Assembly: GCF_023634765.1 (NCBI RefSeq)
Contig: NZ_JAMLFX010000009.1
Location: 18,813 to 82,812, forward strand
Source: Pseudomonas sp. AKS31
GTDB taxonomy: Bacteria; Pseudomonadota; Gammaproteobacteria; Pseudomonadales; Pseudomonadaceae
Reading direction: 5' to 3'
DNA: 64,000 nucleotides
This document shows positions 24,926-34,061 of the stretch, piece by piece. The translations under genes were made by a program, and so were the position numbers. The first letter of the stretch is position 1. Each line of letters begins with the position of its first letter. A model generated the notes under the pieces. The model worked only from the letters and a program-made list of their open reading frames with translations. It made no database searches and was not told the DNA's origin.

Positions 24926-26653
24926 TCAGATTTGCAGGCCGACTCGCATCAGCCAAGTTTGCGGCTCGTGCTGCAAACCGCTCGGGGTGTTGAGGGCGCG
25001 TTGGTAATCGACATCCACTTGCAGGTTCTTCCAGCCCAGATTCAGGCCGACACTGGCGCCACTCAGGCGTTGACCCTGCGCACCGTGATCAGCCTTGATC
25101 CAGCCATGATCGAGGCCCACGCGCGGGGTGATCTGCAGCGGCCATTCACTGCGCAGCGGCAAGCGCAAGGTGTTGCGCCAGATCGCGCCGCTGGCGCCGG
25201 AAGCACTGCTGACGCGATAGCCGCGCACCGCCGAATCGTCAGTGCCGAGCAACTGTTCGATGGCCGGCAACGGGTCCGGGCTGTACTGCACATTGAGTTG
25301 GCTCTGCCACTGCCACGCCTGCGCGCCGAGCTGACCATTGCGCCACTGGCTGAGGCCGGCGCGGTACTTGCGAAACTGCGCCTTGGGTAGGTTGTTGATC
25401 TGATGCTGCGAGTCATCGTCGGCGCCAAACCAGCGCAGCCCTTGGGCGTAATTGACGTCGAGGTTCCACACCGCGCGGTCGAGCCAGAACAGATTGAGTC
25501 CGGCCTCGGCCACGGTCAGGGTCGGGCTCTGAATGCCGAGGCGTACGTCTTGCAAGTAGCTGTCGACATCCTTGTGCGCCAGTTGCAGGTTGGCGCTGAG
25601 CTGACGGCTCTGGTCGCGCCACAACACGCGGTCGGCGCGCAGGCTGAGCTGATCGGTGATGCCGGTGCTGTGAAAGGTCACGCTCGGCAGTTTGAACGGC
25701 GCGCGGTATTCGGCGTGGCTGGCGAACACGCTGTAGGTCCAGTAGCCGTAAGGGATCGCGTAATACAGACTGGCGTTGCGGCTGTAGCGGTCACCCTGAT
25801 TAAGGGTGTCGCTGACGCTGAGGCTCAACAAGTCGTTGAGTTGCAGCGGGCTGTCGAAGCTCAGACTGACCGTGTCGCGATCCCGTCCGGTGCTGGCGCT
25901 GCCGAGGTTGTCGAACCCCGCGTTCAAGGCCCAGCGCGAATGCGCGGCGGTGCGCGAACGCAGGATGATCCGCGAAGCACCGGGCTGGCTGCCAGGGGCG
26001 ATGTCGGCGGTGAGATCAATCGAGCGCAGGCGATTCAATTGATCCAGGCCTTGCTCCAGATCGCGCAGGTTCAACGGCTCGCCGAGCATGTTCGGAAACG
26101 CCCCGCCGAGGGACACCGGCAAGCTCTGATCGGCCAGTTCGATGGACTCGATGTAGCCTTCGTCAATGCGGATATCCAGCGACTGCCCCGCTGCCGGCGC
26201 GCTGACCAAGTATGGGCGGCTGGCGATGTAACCCTTGTCGACGTAGATCGCGGTGATGGTCGCCAGCAGATGATTGATCTGGCCGACGCCCATGCACGGC
26301 GTCAGCAGAGGTTTGATCCGCGCGTTGAGTTTGTCGCTGTCGATCAGCGTGACGCCACCGATGCGCGCACCGCTCAGCGGCCAGCAACGCTCATCGGCGC
26401 TGACGGTTGGCGGTATGGCCGGGGTGACCGGCGCCGGGCCGAACGCGCCGCGCTGCAACTGCCGCTTTCTTTGCTCAAGTTGCAGTTGTTGCAAATCGCG
26501 TTGTTGCTGTTGCTGCTGGCGCAGCACTTCCTGGCCCGGCGCGACAGGTTCGGCAGCTTCAATCGAGGAGACACACACACTCAACACAAAGGCCGACAGC
26601 AGCGGGCAACGCGTGGAACAACGACGAAAAACAGCGCAAAACGGAAACGGCAC
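24926..26653 (-). CDS. TpsB outer-membrane transporter (FhaC/ShlB family)
   Basis: A 575-residue partner for secretion of the following exoprotein. It has a signal peptide, a Gln-rich linker (LRQQQQQQRDLQQLQLEQRKRQLQ), two POTRA domains (ARIGGVTLIDSDKLNARIKPLLTPCMGVGQINHLLATITAIYVDKGYIASRPYLV) and a 16-strand barrel ending LMRVGLQI. Gene order tpsB-tpsA on one strand with a 97-base gap is the usual operon form. Confidence 0.88.
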   Translation of the reverse strand: MPFPFCAVFRRCSTRCPLLSAFVLSVCVSSIEAAEPVAPGQEVLRQQQQQQRDLQQLQLEQRKRQLQRGAFGPAPVTPAIPPTVSADERCWPLSGARIGGVTLIDSDKLNARIKPLLTPCMGVGQINHLLATITAIYVDKGYIASRPYLVSAPAAGQSLDIRIDEGYIESIELADQSLPVSLGGAFPNMLGEPLNLRDLEQGLDQLNRLRSIDLTADIAPGSQPGASRIILRSRTAAHSRWALNAGFDNLGSASTGRDRDTVSLSFDSPLQLNDLLSLSVSDTLNQGDRYSRNASLYYAIPYGYWTYSVFASHAEYRAPFKLPSVTFHSTGITDQLSLRADRVLWRDQSRQLSANLQLAHKDVDSYLQDVRLGIQSPTLTVAEAGLNLFWLDRAVWNLDVNYAQGLRWFGADDDSQHQINNLPKAQFRKYRAGLSQWRNGQLGAQAWQWQSQLNVQYSPDPLPAIEQLLGTDDSAVRGYRVSSASGASGAIWRNTLRLPLRSEWPLQITPRVGLDHGWIKADHGAQGQRLSGASVGLNLGWKNLQVDVDYQRALNTPSGLQHEPQTWLMRVGLQI

Positions 26654-26761
26654 GCAACTTCCTTGCGATCATCAAATGGCGTAATGCCATGTCATCAATG
26701 ATCGTGATAGTCGGAGCCATCCCACACAAAAGCAAGACGCTTCCTACAGCGCTTACATTTC

Positions 26762-27895
26762 TTAAACAATTGCTTTGCCTGGCTTTATTGTCAGCAGCAA
26801 CGCCACGGCGCTGCACGTTATCAGGGTTTCCCCGAGGGCTTGAAACCAGCCAGCGAGCATCAGCCCGGCGCCGATCAGCAGGTAATACATCAAGCCCAAC
26901 AACGCCCCGGCGGTGCCCAACCGATCAGCGTAATCGGTCAGGGCAGAACCAAGAATGTTCGGGATCGCCAGGCCAAACGCCAACACCACCAGCAGCATCG
27001 GCAGTACGAACGCGACACTGCCTTGCAGCGACCACACCCCTACTCCACCGAGCAAAGCGATGCCTGCCGCGAGACGAATCAGCTGCAATGCCTTGATCCC
27101 GGCCGTTATTAAACGTCGGTTGAGCCATGCGCCAAAACCTGAGCCCAGTGCGAGGATCACACCGCTGTAACCGAACACACTGGCGTCCACACCCAATCGC
27201 TGAAACATGAACGGAGCCAGGCTGTAATAGCTGAACAGCGCCACGTTGAAGGAAGCGATCCACAGTGCCGAGCGCCAGATACCCGGATCACCCAGCATGC
27301 GCCCGAGGGTTTCGAACAGACCGACATGCAGAGTTGGCTGTGGCCGGGTTTCCGCCAAGGTGTACCAACTCCACAGCCACAACAGCGTTGCCAATAACAA
27401 CAAGGCGCCAAGCACACCGCGATACCCGAAGGCCTGCACCAGGCTGGCGCCGCTGAACAAGCCGAGCGCCGGGCTGGCCGCCAGCGCGATGCCCACCAGG
27501 GAAAACACCTGCGCCAGTTCTACGCCGTTGTAACGATCACGCAGCACGGTTTGGGTGACCACCGAGCCTACCGCCGCACCGAACGCCGCCAACATCTGCG
27601 CCAATAACAAGCCGTTGAACGTGCTGACCCGCAGAGCGAAAAGTGTGGCAGCGGCGTAGATCGCCAAACCGGCGAGCATCGCCGGGCGTCGACCGATGCG
27701 ATCACACAAACGTCCCCACACCACCACCCCGACGGCAAACGCGAGGAAATACACCGACAACGTCTGCACGGCGGCTTGTGGGCCAACGTTAAACACACGC
27801 CCGATATCACCAAGCGCCGGGCTGTACAGGGTTTGCGCGATTTGCGGGAACATCAGCAGCGCAATCGTCAGTAGCAAGAAATTTCTGTTGTGCAT
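26762..27895 (-). CDS. MFS transporter, Bcr/CflA-like drug exporter
   Basis: A 377-residue 12-helix major facilitator (FPQIAQTLYSPALGDIGRVFNVGPQAAVQTLSVYFLAFAVGVVVWGRLCDRIGRRPAMLAG), with the loop 2-3 motif DRIGRRPAM. It is divergent from an AraC-type regulator that probably controls it. Substrate unknown. A GGAG lies slightly far from the start, with a closer AAGG directly before the ATG. Confidence 0.8.
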   Translation of the reverse strand: MHNRNFLLLTIALLMFPQIAQTLYSPALGDIGRVFNVGPQAAVQTLSVYFLAFAVGVVVWGRLCDRIGRRPAMLAGLAIYAAATLFALRVSTFNGLLLAQMLAAFGAAVGSVVTQTVLRDRYNGVELAQVFSLVGIALAASPALGLFSGASLVQAFGYRGVLGALLLLATLLWLWSWYTLAETRPQPTLHVGLFETLGRMLGDPGIWRSALWIASFNVALFSYYSLAPFMFQRLGVDASVFGYSGVILALGSGFGAWLNRRLITAGIKALQLIRLAAGIALLGGVGVWSLQGSVAFVLPMLLVVLAFGLAIPNILGSALTDYADRLGTAGALLGLMYYLLIGAGLMLAGWFQALGETLITCSAVALLLTIKPGKAIV

Positions 27896-27993
27896 CCTTC
27901 ATCACTCCTCTCATAAACCGCCGAGGAGTTTAAGAATCGCTGACTGGCGTATTATCCAGATCCTGCCAATTTATCGCTGAAATCGGACAACCC

Positions 27994-28758
27994 ATGGCCT
28001 GGCTCGACGCCCACGCAACGTTTGATGCAGATCGCTATGACGCGCCAGTGATAGGTATCGCCTCGACCTTGGGCGATCACGATTCCGGCCTGCACCGCCA
28101 TCAACGCGGGCAACTGCTGTACACGCGCCAGGGCTGCACGCGGATTACCCTGGCGCAGCAACTGTGCCTGCTGCCGCCATCGCGGGCAGCGTGGATTCCG
28201 CCGGGTGTCAGCCATCGCGCGGTGATGCAGCAAAGCGTCGATTACCGCTCGATCTACTTGATCGCCGAACTGTGCAGCGCACTGCCGCAGCAGGTTTGCG
28301 TGATTGAAGTCAGCCCGTTGTTGCGTGCGGTGCTGGAACCGATGGCGCTGGCGGATTTCGCCAGCGATTGGCAGCAAGGCAAACTCGCCCACCTGCTCGG
28401 CCTGTGCCTGAGCGAAATCGCTGAAGCGGCGCAGCAGCCGATGCTGTTGCCATTACCTCGGGACAAACGCCTGGCGCCACTGCTGAAAACGCCCGAACGG
28501 CTGCCGCCGGAGCTGCAAGTGCTGGAACAACAGATCGGCGCCAGCAGCCGCACCATCGGGCGAATCTTCCAGCGCGAAACCGGCATGAGTTATCAGCAAT
28601 GGCGCCAGCAGTGGCGCTTGATGCGCGCGATGGAATTGCTCGCCACCGGGCGCAGCCTGAGTTACTGCGCGTTCGAATCGGGTTTCGCCAGCGACAGCGC
28701 CTTCATCGCCTTCTTTAAATCGATGACTGGCAGCACACCGGGCCACTGGCTCAAGTGA
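27994..28758 (+). CDS. AraC family transcriptional regulator
   Basis: A 254-residue regulator with an N-terminal cupin-type sensor (DSGLHRHQRGQLLYTRQGCTRITLAQQLCLLPPSRAAWIPPGVSHRAVM) and a C-terminal double HTH (GASSRTIGRIFQRETGMSYQQWRQQWRLMRAMELLATGRSLSYCAFESGFASDSAFIAFFKSMTGSTPGHW). It is divergently paired with the MFS gene over about 100 bases, the usual arrangement for a local regulator of an efflux gene. Confidence 0.85.
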   Translation: MAWLDAHATFDADRYDAPVIGIASTLGDHDSGLHRHQRGQLLYTRQGCTRITLAQQLCLLPPSRAAWIPPGVSHRAVMQQSVDYRSIYLIAELCSALPQQVCVIEVSPLLRAVLEPMALADFASDWQQGKLAHLLGLCLSEIAEAAQQPMLLPLPRDKRLAPLLKTPERLPPELQVLEQQIGASSRTIGRIFQRETGMSYQQWRQQWRLMRAMELLATGRSLSYCAFESGFASDSAFIAFFKSMTGSTPGHWLK

Positions 28759-28779
28759 GCAACTCGCCATGCCCATTGC

Positions 28780-28815
28780 CCCCTGTGGGAGCGAGCCTGC
28801 TCGCTCCCACAGGGG
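28780..28815. repeat. REP palindrome between convergent genes
   Basis: A perfect 17-bp inverted repeat (CCCCTGTGGGAGCGAGC and its complement, 2-base loop) lies between the AraC gene and the convergent AhpD-like gene. It is a Pseudomonas REP-type palindrome and could also serve as a bidirectional terminator. Confidence 0.8.
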
Positions 28816-28829
28816 TTATGCGTTGAAGC

Positions 28830-29270
28830 TTAAGCCTGCGGGATTTTGCGGAAGCCCACCGCCAGACGGTTCCAGCTGTTGATGGTGTTGATCGCCACGG
28901 TCAGGTCGACCATTTCTTTGGGCGTGAACTGCTCCGCAACCACGTCGTAATCTTCGTCCGGGGCGTGAGTCAGGCTCAGTTGCGTCAGCGATTCGGTCCA
29001 CAGCAGCGCGGCGCGTTCGCGGTCGCTGAAGAACGGCGCTTCACGCCAGGCGGTCACCGCGAACAGGCGACGCGGGGTTTCACCGCCCTTGATCGCATCA
29101 GTGGTGTGCATGTCGATGCAGAAGGCGCAGCCGTTGATTTGCGAAGCACGCAGCTTGACCAGTTCGATCAGGGTCTTTTCCAGCGGCAGCTTCGAAACGG
29201 CAGTTTCCAGGGCCATCATTGCTTTCAGGGCGTCTGGGGAAGCGGTGTAGAAATCGGCACGAGGTTGCAT
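28830..29270 (-). CDS. AhpD-like carboxymuconolactone decarboxylase family protein
   Basis: A 146-residue helical alkylhydroperoxidase-like protein. The redox motif is NGCAFCIDMHTTDAIKGGE (CxxC with the downstream His), and the C-terminal INSWNRLAVGFRKIP is typical of the small single-domain family. It probably reduces peroxides or acts as a thiol oxidoreductase. The start MQPRADFY at 29270 has GGAGC upstream; an ATG six codons earlier is less likely. Confidence 0.82.
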   Translation of the reverse strand: MQPRADFYTASPDALKAMMALETAVSKLPLEKTLIELVKLRASQINGCAFCIDMHTTDAIKGGETPRRLFAVTAWREAPFFSDRERAALLWTESLTQLSLTHAPDEDYDVVAEQFTPKEMVDLTVAINTINSWNRLAVGFRKIPQA

Positions 29271-29456
29271 GGTAGCTCCGGGTAACAAGTGAATGTGTGG
29301 CTACGTTAGCCCTCCCACCCGGTTCGACAAATAGCCAATATGGCCGAAGATCAGGAGGCCACTCGGTTCTCCCGCTGACCGCTCGTCAGCCATTCGGCAC
29401 CAAGGGTTCGGCGCATCAGACCAATGTCAGGTACAGACCCTTTGTGGAGACGGATC

Positions 29457-29756
29457 ATGATCACGCGCAAACTCACTTCGTTATTCCTCGCCGGGTTGCT
29501 GGCCACGGCATCGACCGCAAGCTTCGCCGTCAACGACGGCGCTGACGCTACCGGCACAAAATCCGGCGGACCGACCAGCACAACCACGCCGCCCGATAAC
29601 ACGCCGGGCGCGCCTTCCGGTGGCAGCGGTTATTCGGGCATGGGTTCCGGGACTGGCACCAATGGCGGGACCAGCGGTTCGGGCTCGGGGGCTGGTGGCG
29701 GCACCGGTTCGGCGGGTGGCGGGACTGGCGGTGCGGGTGGTGGCACGGGCAGCTGA
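29457..29756 (+). CDS. Small secreted glycine-rich protein
   Basis: A 99-residue protein with an N-terminal signal peptide (MITRKLTSLFLAGLLATASTASFA) and a low-complexity mature part of Gly, Ser and Thr, ending in GGG repeats. The ATG at 29457 has a GGAG site. No catalytic motif is present. It could be a surface or matrix protein; no family is firmly recognised. Confidence 0.6.
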   Translation: MITRKLTSLFLAGLLATASTASFAVNDGADATGTKSGGPTSTTTPPDNTPGAPSGGSGYSGMGSGTGTNGGTSGSGSGAGGGTGSAGGGTGGAGGGTGS

Positions 29757-29830
29757 ACGAACAAGAGCCATCCGTGGTGAAAACCCTCGGTTGTATGGGT
29801 ATTCACATAACCTTGGCTTGATGAAAATCA

Positions 29831-29922
29831 CTGTGGGAGCTGGCTTGCCAGCGATAGCGTCAGCACAGTCAACATCTTCCTTGACTGACCGACCTTTATC
29901 GCTGGCAAGCCAGCTCCCACAG
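29831..29922. repeat. REPIN (paired REP elements)
   Basis: Two 26-base arms, starting ctgtgggagctggcttgcca and ending in its complement, flank a 40-base unique spacer. The same family recurs at 55967 and 56238. Confidence 0.85.
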
Positions 29923-29980
29923 GTTCCTGCGACAATCACACAATCCCCTCTCACCCATAGGGTTTGTGCCAGGCTCTGGG

Positions 29981-31558
29981 TTAGCGGTCTGAGCGCATCA
30001 ATTCGGCAGGTTCACTGTCCAGCGACAACACCGCCGCGCAATTGCGCCCGGCATTTTTTGCCTGATACAACGCCGCATCGGCGCGCTGGATAAACACTTC
30101 CAGGCTGTCATTGACGCTCGGGATAAACGAATAGCAGCCCAGACTCACCGTCAGATACCCGGTCGGCGAGCCGCTGTGGATGATGTGCTTGTCGATCACG
30201 CTGCGGCGAATCTGCCCGGCGATCGCCAGCGCACCGTTGATGTCGGTGTCCGGCAACAGCACCGCAAACTCCTCGCCACCGTAACGCACCGCCAGATCCG
30301 ATTTGCGCTGGCAGCAAGCCTGCAGCGCCTGAGCGACCTGGGTCAGACAATGATCCCCGGCCACGTGGCCATAGGCATCGTTGTAGCGCTTGAAGAAATC
30401 GATATCGAGCATGATCAGACTGACCGGACTGACCTGCCGCGCGCCACGGGCGAATTCGATCTCCAGGGAACGCTCGAACAGACGTCGATTGGCCAGCCCG
30501 GTCAGGCTGTCGTGGGTCGCGATCTGCTCCAGTGCGCGCTGGGCCTTGCGCAGGTTTTTCTCGATCCGTTCGCCGGCACGCACCTGATGAATGAACACCC
30601 AGCCAAACAGGCCGACGCCGAGAATCACCAGCGCGACTATCAAACTCGACTGGAACGCGCGCTCGTACCAGCCCTTGAGAATCGTGTCGCGCGACGTCGC
30701 CGCCGAGACTACCAACGGGTACGCCGACAGGCGCCGATAGCCGTACAACCGCACCACGCCATCGACCACAGAATCGATCATCGCCGTGCCAGCCGCCGCC
30801 TCCGGCAACAACGCGCGATAAATCCGCCCTTGCGCCAGCGACGTGCCGATCAGGTTTTCATCAAACGGTCGGCGGGCAAGCAAGGTGCCGTCGCTCAAGC
30901 CGAGAAACATGATGCCTTGATCGTCGAGGCTGAAGCTTTCGAAGAAGCGGTCGAAGTAAGACATCTTGATCCCGGCCAGCAACACCCCCTGGAAATTGCC
31001 GGCGTGATCATTGATCCGTTTGGAAATCGGGATGATCCATTTGCCGTTCTCGCGGCTGCGAATCGCCGGGCCGATGTGCGCCAGCGTCGAGGCGTTCTGC
31101 TGGTGAAACTTGAAATACTCGCGATCCGCCACGCCGTTGCCATGGGGCAAATCGGGGAATGAAGTAATCACCCACTGGCCCTGGGTGTCGAAGAGAAAAA
31201 TGCCGTGCAACTGTTCCAGTTGCTGCACGCGCCGGGCGAAGGTTTTCTGCAGACGCGGCTTCTGCGCTGCGCCGTAACCGTCATTCTGAATCCAGTCGAC
31301 CAGGCTGGTCATCACCAGATCGGCAGCCAGGAAGGTGTCTTCAGCTTGCTGGGCCATCGCCCGGGTCAGGTTGCTCGACGCCACTTTCGCCACGGCCAGA
31401 TCCTGGCGCCGCGATTGCTCCAGTTGCAGGTACAGCAAACCGGACAGGCACAACCCCACCGCAACGATAAACAGCACCGCCGCTTTGCGCAGCGGCAGGC
31501 GTTTAAGGGTGCCTCCGGGGGCTTGGTACGGATCGTGAATGGGGATAGGCAAAAGCAA
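29981..31558 (-). CDS. Membrane diguanylate cyclase with periplasmic Cache sensor
   Basis: A 525-residue protein. A first membrane segment (AAVLFIVAVGLCLSGLLYL) precedes a periplasmic dCache-like sensor (about residues 45-300, with GIFLFDTQGQWVITSFPDLPHGNGVADREYFKFHQ). A second segment (SSLIVALVILGVGLFGWVFIHQV) and a GGDEF domain follow, with DSLTGLANRR, LDIDFFKRYNDAYGH and the active site GGEEF. It should make cyclic di-GMP in response to a small periplasmic ligand. The REPIN lies downstream. Confidence 0.87.
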   Translation of the reverse strand: MLLPIPIHDPYQAPGGTLKRLPLRKAAVLFIVAVGLCLSGLLYLQLEQSRRQDLAVAKVASSNLTRAMAQQAEDTFLAADLVMTSLVDWIQNDGYGAAQKPRLQKTFARRVQQLEQLHGIFLFDTQGQWVITSFPDLPHGNGVADREYFKFHQQNASTLAHIGPAIRSRENGKWIIPISKRINDHAGNFQGVLLAGIKMSYFDRFFESFSLDDQGIMFLGLSDGTLLARRPFDENLIGTSLAQGRIYRALLPEAAAGTAMIDSVVDGVVRLYGYRRLSAYPLVVSAATSRDTILKGWYERAFQSSLIVALVILGVGLFGWVFIHQVRAGERIEKNLRKAQRALEQIATHDSLTGLANRRLFERSLEIEFARGARQVSPVSLIMLDIDFFKRYNDAYGHVAGDHCLTQVAQALQACCQRKSDLAVRYGGEEFAVLLPDTDINGALAIAGQIRRSVIDKHIIHSGSPTGYLTVSLGCYSFIPSVNDSLEVFIQRADAALYQAKNAGRNCAAVLSLDSEPAELMRSDR

Positions 31559-31728
31559 GTCCTGGGCAGGTACGACAAGGGCGCCAGCGGGGAACCCTTA
31601 TGTTTGTGAGCGTAGCCCACCGGAATCTACGGGGCAAACGCCCCGCTCCCGCCCAGGTATATCGGCGCCCAGCGCATTTGGATGATCGCTGTTCGCAGAT
31701 TTATTTTCGATAGCCTCTTTAGGGTTAG

Positions 31729-32033
31729 TCAGTTGTGAAGGGCCAGGCGCCGCATCGCACTGTGCAGATGCGCCCGCGCACTCTGTGGATCGCCCTCGCG
31801 CATCTGCTCACAAGTGCACTGCGCAATGGCGTGGGGCACCGGTTTCAGCTCGCGTTGCGTGGCCATCGCCAGCAGTTGCACCTGGGCGGCGCGCTCCAGG
31901 TAATAGAGGTTGTCCCAGGCTTCGGCGATGGTCGGGGCGGCAACGATCACACCGTGGTTTTCAATTCACGCAGGGTTTCGATCACCTCGGGAAACGGCGG
32001 CATTTTCGGGATCGCGGTCAGGTGTGTACGGAT
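31729..32033 (-). pseudogene. Remnant of fused dehalogenase and class II aldolase genes
   Basis: The stretch 31729-31962 encodes the C-terminal part of a class II aldolase/adducin protein (ENHGVIVAAPTIAEAWDNLY, then YLERAAQVQLLAM). It is cut upstream by an in-frame TGA at 31966-31968. Directly before it, in another frame, about 31964-32022 encodes LTAIPKMPPFPEVIETLREL, typical of the middle of a type II haloacid dehalogenase. The two pieces meet at about 31963, so an internal deletion probably joined two neighbouring genes and removed the end of one and the start of the other. Neither piece can be functional. Confidence 0.65.
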
Positions 32034-32039
32034 TCGCCG

Positions 32040-32159
32040 GAACTGGCGCCGACGGAATTGGCGTTGGTCAGCCGTGAGGGTGTGTTGAGCGGGCTGCAGC
32101 GTGGCTTGGTGGAGTTTTTGCGTGGGGAGTTGGGGGTCGATGCGGGGGGATTTGCCTGA
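32040..32159 (+). pseudogene. C-terminal gene fragment of unknown origin
   Basis: The plus-strand frame ELAPTELALVSREGVLSGLQ continues helical to a TGA at 32157-32159 and looks like a real protein C terminus with no 5' part. It directly abuts the dehalogenase remnant on the other strand, so it is probably the other side of a deletion. Family not recognised. Confidence 0.35.
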
Positions 32160-32178
32160 AATCCACCCGCCTCTGCTA

Positions 32179-32697
32179 TCAGGGTTTATTGATTTCCCGC
32201 AGCAGATCCGCGACGGGAATGTTCATGGTGTTTGAGTAGTAGGGCTTGTAGCCGTAGGCGGTGACGACGACTTTGCAGGGGATTTGTTGTTTGTTGGCAA
32301 GGAGGTGGTTCAGTTCTGCCACTGACAGATCTCTCTCCGTACTTCGGTCGCTGGAGGTTTCAGTGATAAATGTACTGGTCGAAAAGGAGAATTCGGAGTT
32401 GCCGTTTTCGCGTATATCAGAATCTACAAGCCCCACTGCAGAAAACTGAATAGCTTTGCCAACCGAAAAATCGTGGTCATCCGCAAACGCGCACCTCAAT
32501 GTCCCCGAAGCCATCCCTTGCCTTTCGCCCCGCCCAAACAGGTTCAAAACATCCACATCGGATTGATATTTGATGACATATAAAAGGGAACTCGACCTAT
32601 CTACGGACACATAACTCAAATTTGCCGGAGGCTGTGAATGGTCCTTTGCACATCCCGAACAGACAGCCAGAACCATACAAAGGAACAATCTATACAT
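32179..32697 (-). CDS. Lipoprotein, candidate immunity protein of a T6SS lipase effector
   Basis: A 172-residue secreted lipoprotein: signal MYRLFLCMVLAVCSGC with the lipobox Cys, then a mainly beta polar protein. It directly follows the GxSxG lipase gene, whose TGA overlaps this ATG by one base. In known PAAR-lipase modules the partner is a periplasmic lipoprotein that blocks the lipase, so an immunity role is inferred from order and localisation. The DNA is more AT-rich than the flanks. Confidence 0.6.
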   Translation of the reverse strand: MYRLFLCMVLAVCSGCAKDHSQPPANLSYVSVDRSSSLLYVIKYQSDVDVLNLFGRGERQGMASGTLRCAFADDHDFSVGKAIQFSAVGLVDSDIRENGNSEFSFSTSTFITETSSDRSTERDLSVAELNHLLANKQQIPCKVVVTAYGYKPYYSNTMNIPVADLLREINKP

Positions 32698-33425
32698 CAC
32701 GAAAACTCCTTCATGATTGAATCAAACAACAAGTCACTTGCAGATTTACCATCAGCGATTGGGGCGTTTAGCAATCCCAGTGCGTTAGCGTGATTGGTGT
32801 CGACATTTACGTTAATTGACGGTCCGCAGGAGATCATCCATTTTTCCCCGAAGTCCGCGACCCCGTCTGATGGGTCTCTCTTGGAAGGTGTTGCCTTGAT
32901 ATTGATCCAATCAACCGAAACTGGCGTGGGACGTTCGCGATAAATGTCTGAGCCCAGCCAAACCAAAGCCCCTTCACCCACAGGATCCAGGGTGATCAGC
33001 ATCTGAACCCTGTAACCCCAATCCGACATTATTTTGGACAGGTGCGCACCATTCCAGCCGCCGAGGCTATGGCCCACGATATAGACGGGACAGCTTTTAT
33101 ACGGAATAAGGCTTAGCACGTGCCGTTGAATGTCCTGCTTTCCTCTGACTTCGTTGTAACCCAACCATTCCGATTTATATTTTCCTTGTCCCTTTAATGT
33201 CTCAGTGCGCCTATCAAATGCACGTCGTGCATCCTGGATGTTTTCATAAGGCCCCGAAAAATAATAACTCTCCTTATCTCCCGCACCTCCGATAAAAACC
33301 ACAATCGCCTTGGTACTCTCCACTGGCACAGGCTTGTCACTGACATCTTTCTTGTCCGTCAGCGCATGTTCCTTGTGCAGCCTGTAATTGTTGCCCTTCG
33401 CGCACGTTACCGTTTCAGCAGTCAT
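32697..33425 (-). CDS. Putative T6SS lipase effector (alpha/beta hydrolase)
   Basis: A 242-residue alpha/beta hydrolase. The nucleophile elbow is GHSLGG with Ser120. A likely triad is completed by Asp147 (LITLDPVGEG) and His212 (VDTNHANALGL). There is no signal peptide, which fits delivery by the type VI apparatus rather than Sec export. It lies 3 bases after a PAAR gene and overlaps a lipoprotein gene, the classical order PAAR, phospholipase effector, immunity. It does not closely match the Tle1 motif. Phospholipase activity is inferred. Confidence 0.65.
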   Translation of the reverse strand: MTAETVTCAKGNNYRLHKEHALTDKKDVSDKPVPVESTKAIVVFIGGAGDKESYYFSGPYENIQDARRAFDRRTETLKGQGKYKSEWLGYNEVRGKQDIQRHVLSLIPYKSCPVYIVGHSLGGWNGAHLSKIMSDWGYRVQMLITLDPVGEGALVWLGSDIYRERPTPVSVDWINIKATPSKRDPSDGVADFGEKWMISCGPSINVNVDTNHANALGLLNAPIADGKSASDLLFDSIMKEFS

Positions 33426-33428
33426 GCC

Positions 33429-33926
33429 TCACTCCTCCAAAAACAACTTGATGGTTTCGGGCAGATGCGAGCTGACTTGGTGGGTGAATCCGTTCGCGTC
33501 AGACACTCCATGTTCCAGACGCCCGTCAGCGCGCTGAATAACGTAAGGATGATCAGGCATGGGCTCGCCGGTCACGTCATTGACCAGTTTCAACCTGTCA
33601 GTGAAATGCACCGGCATCGGCAGCAAACCACTGAAGGGCGCCGCAGTCACCGTGTCACCGATGATCACCGTGCCTGAACCGCCGATGACGACATTACCGT
33701 GGCCACCGGTGCTGTCCAGCGTCGCGGCGTTCAAGCCATTGATGAACACCGTCGACGCAACAGCGCCGGTGATCGGGCTGCCGCAGGCAGATTTGTCAGT
33801 CATTCGCGCAGCCGCCAAACCGTCGAAATTGACATTCGGCGAGCCACTGACAATGGGATTGGTGCCATGTCCCGGCAGTGGGCAGGCGGTTGGATCGGTG
33901 ACGCGGGCGGCGGGTTTTCCGCTCAT
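33429..33926 (-). CDS. PAAR-domain type VI secretion tip protein
   Basis: A 165-residue protein. Residues 1-95 are a PAAR domain (MSGKPAARVTDPTACPLPGHGTNPIVSGSPNVNFDGLAAARMTDKSACG...GSGTVIIGDTVTA), the cone that caps VgrG spikes. About 60 further residues (VHFTDRLKLVNDVTGEPMPDHPYVI...) form an extension likely to bind the effector encoded next. No vgrG or other T6SS gene is in the window, so the module is an orphan that depends on an apparatus elsewhere. Confidence 0.85.
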   Translation of the reverse strand: MSGKPAARVTDPTACPLPGHGTNPIVSGSPNVNFDGLAAARMTDKSACGSPITGAVASTVFINGLNAATLDSTGGHGNVVIGGSGTVIIGDTVTAAPFSGLLPMPVHFTDRLKLVNDVTGEPMPDHPYVIQRADGRLEHGVSDANGFTHQVSSHLPETIKLFLEE

Positions 33927-34013
33927 GAACAGCTCCTTGCAATGTTGCGGGTCATCCTTTTGGGGCGCGCAAGCATGCGGGAATTTTCCAGGCGCTTCAA
34001 ACCTTCAGGCGAA

Positions 34014-34039
34014 AAAAGGCGCCCGATCAGGCGCCTTTT
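34014..34039 (-). terminator. Intrinsic terminator after the RNase T2 gene
   Basis: A perfect stem AAAAGGCGCC / GGCGCCTTTT with a 6-base loop, followed on the minus strand by a T6 run, 22 bases past the stop codon. Confidence 0.9.
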
Positions 34040-34061
34040 CAATGCATGGAAACCGCTCACT

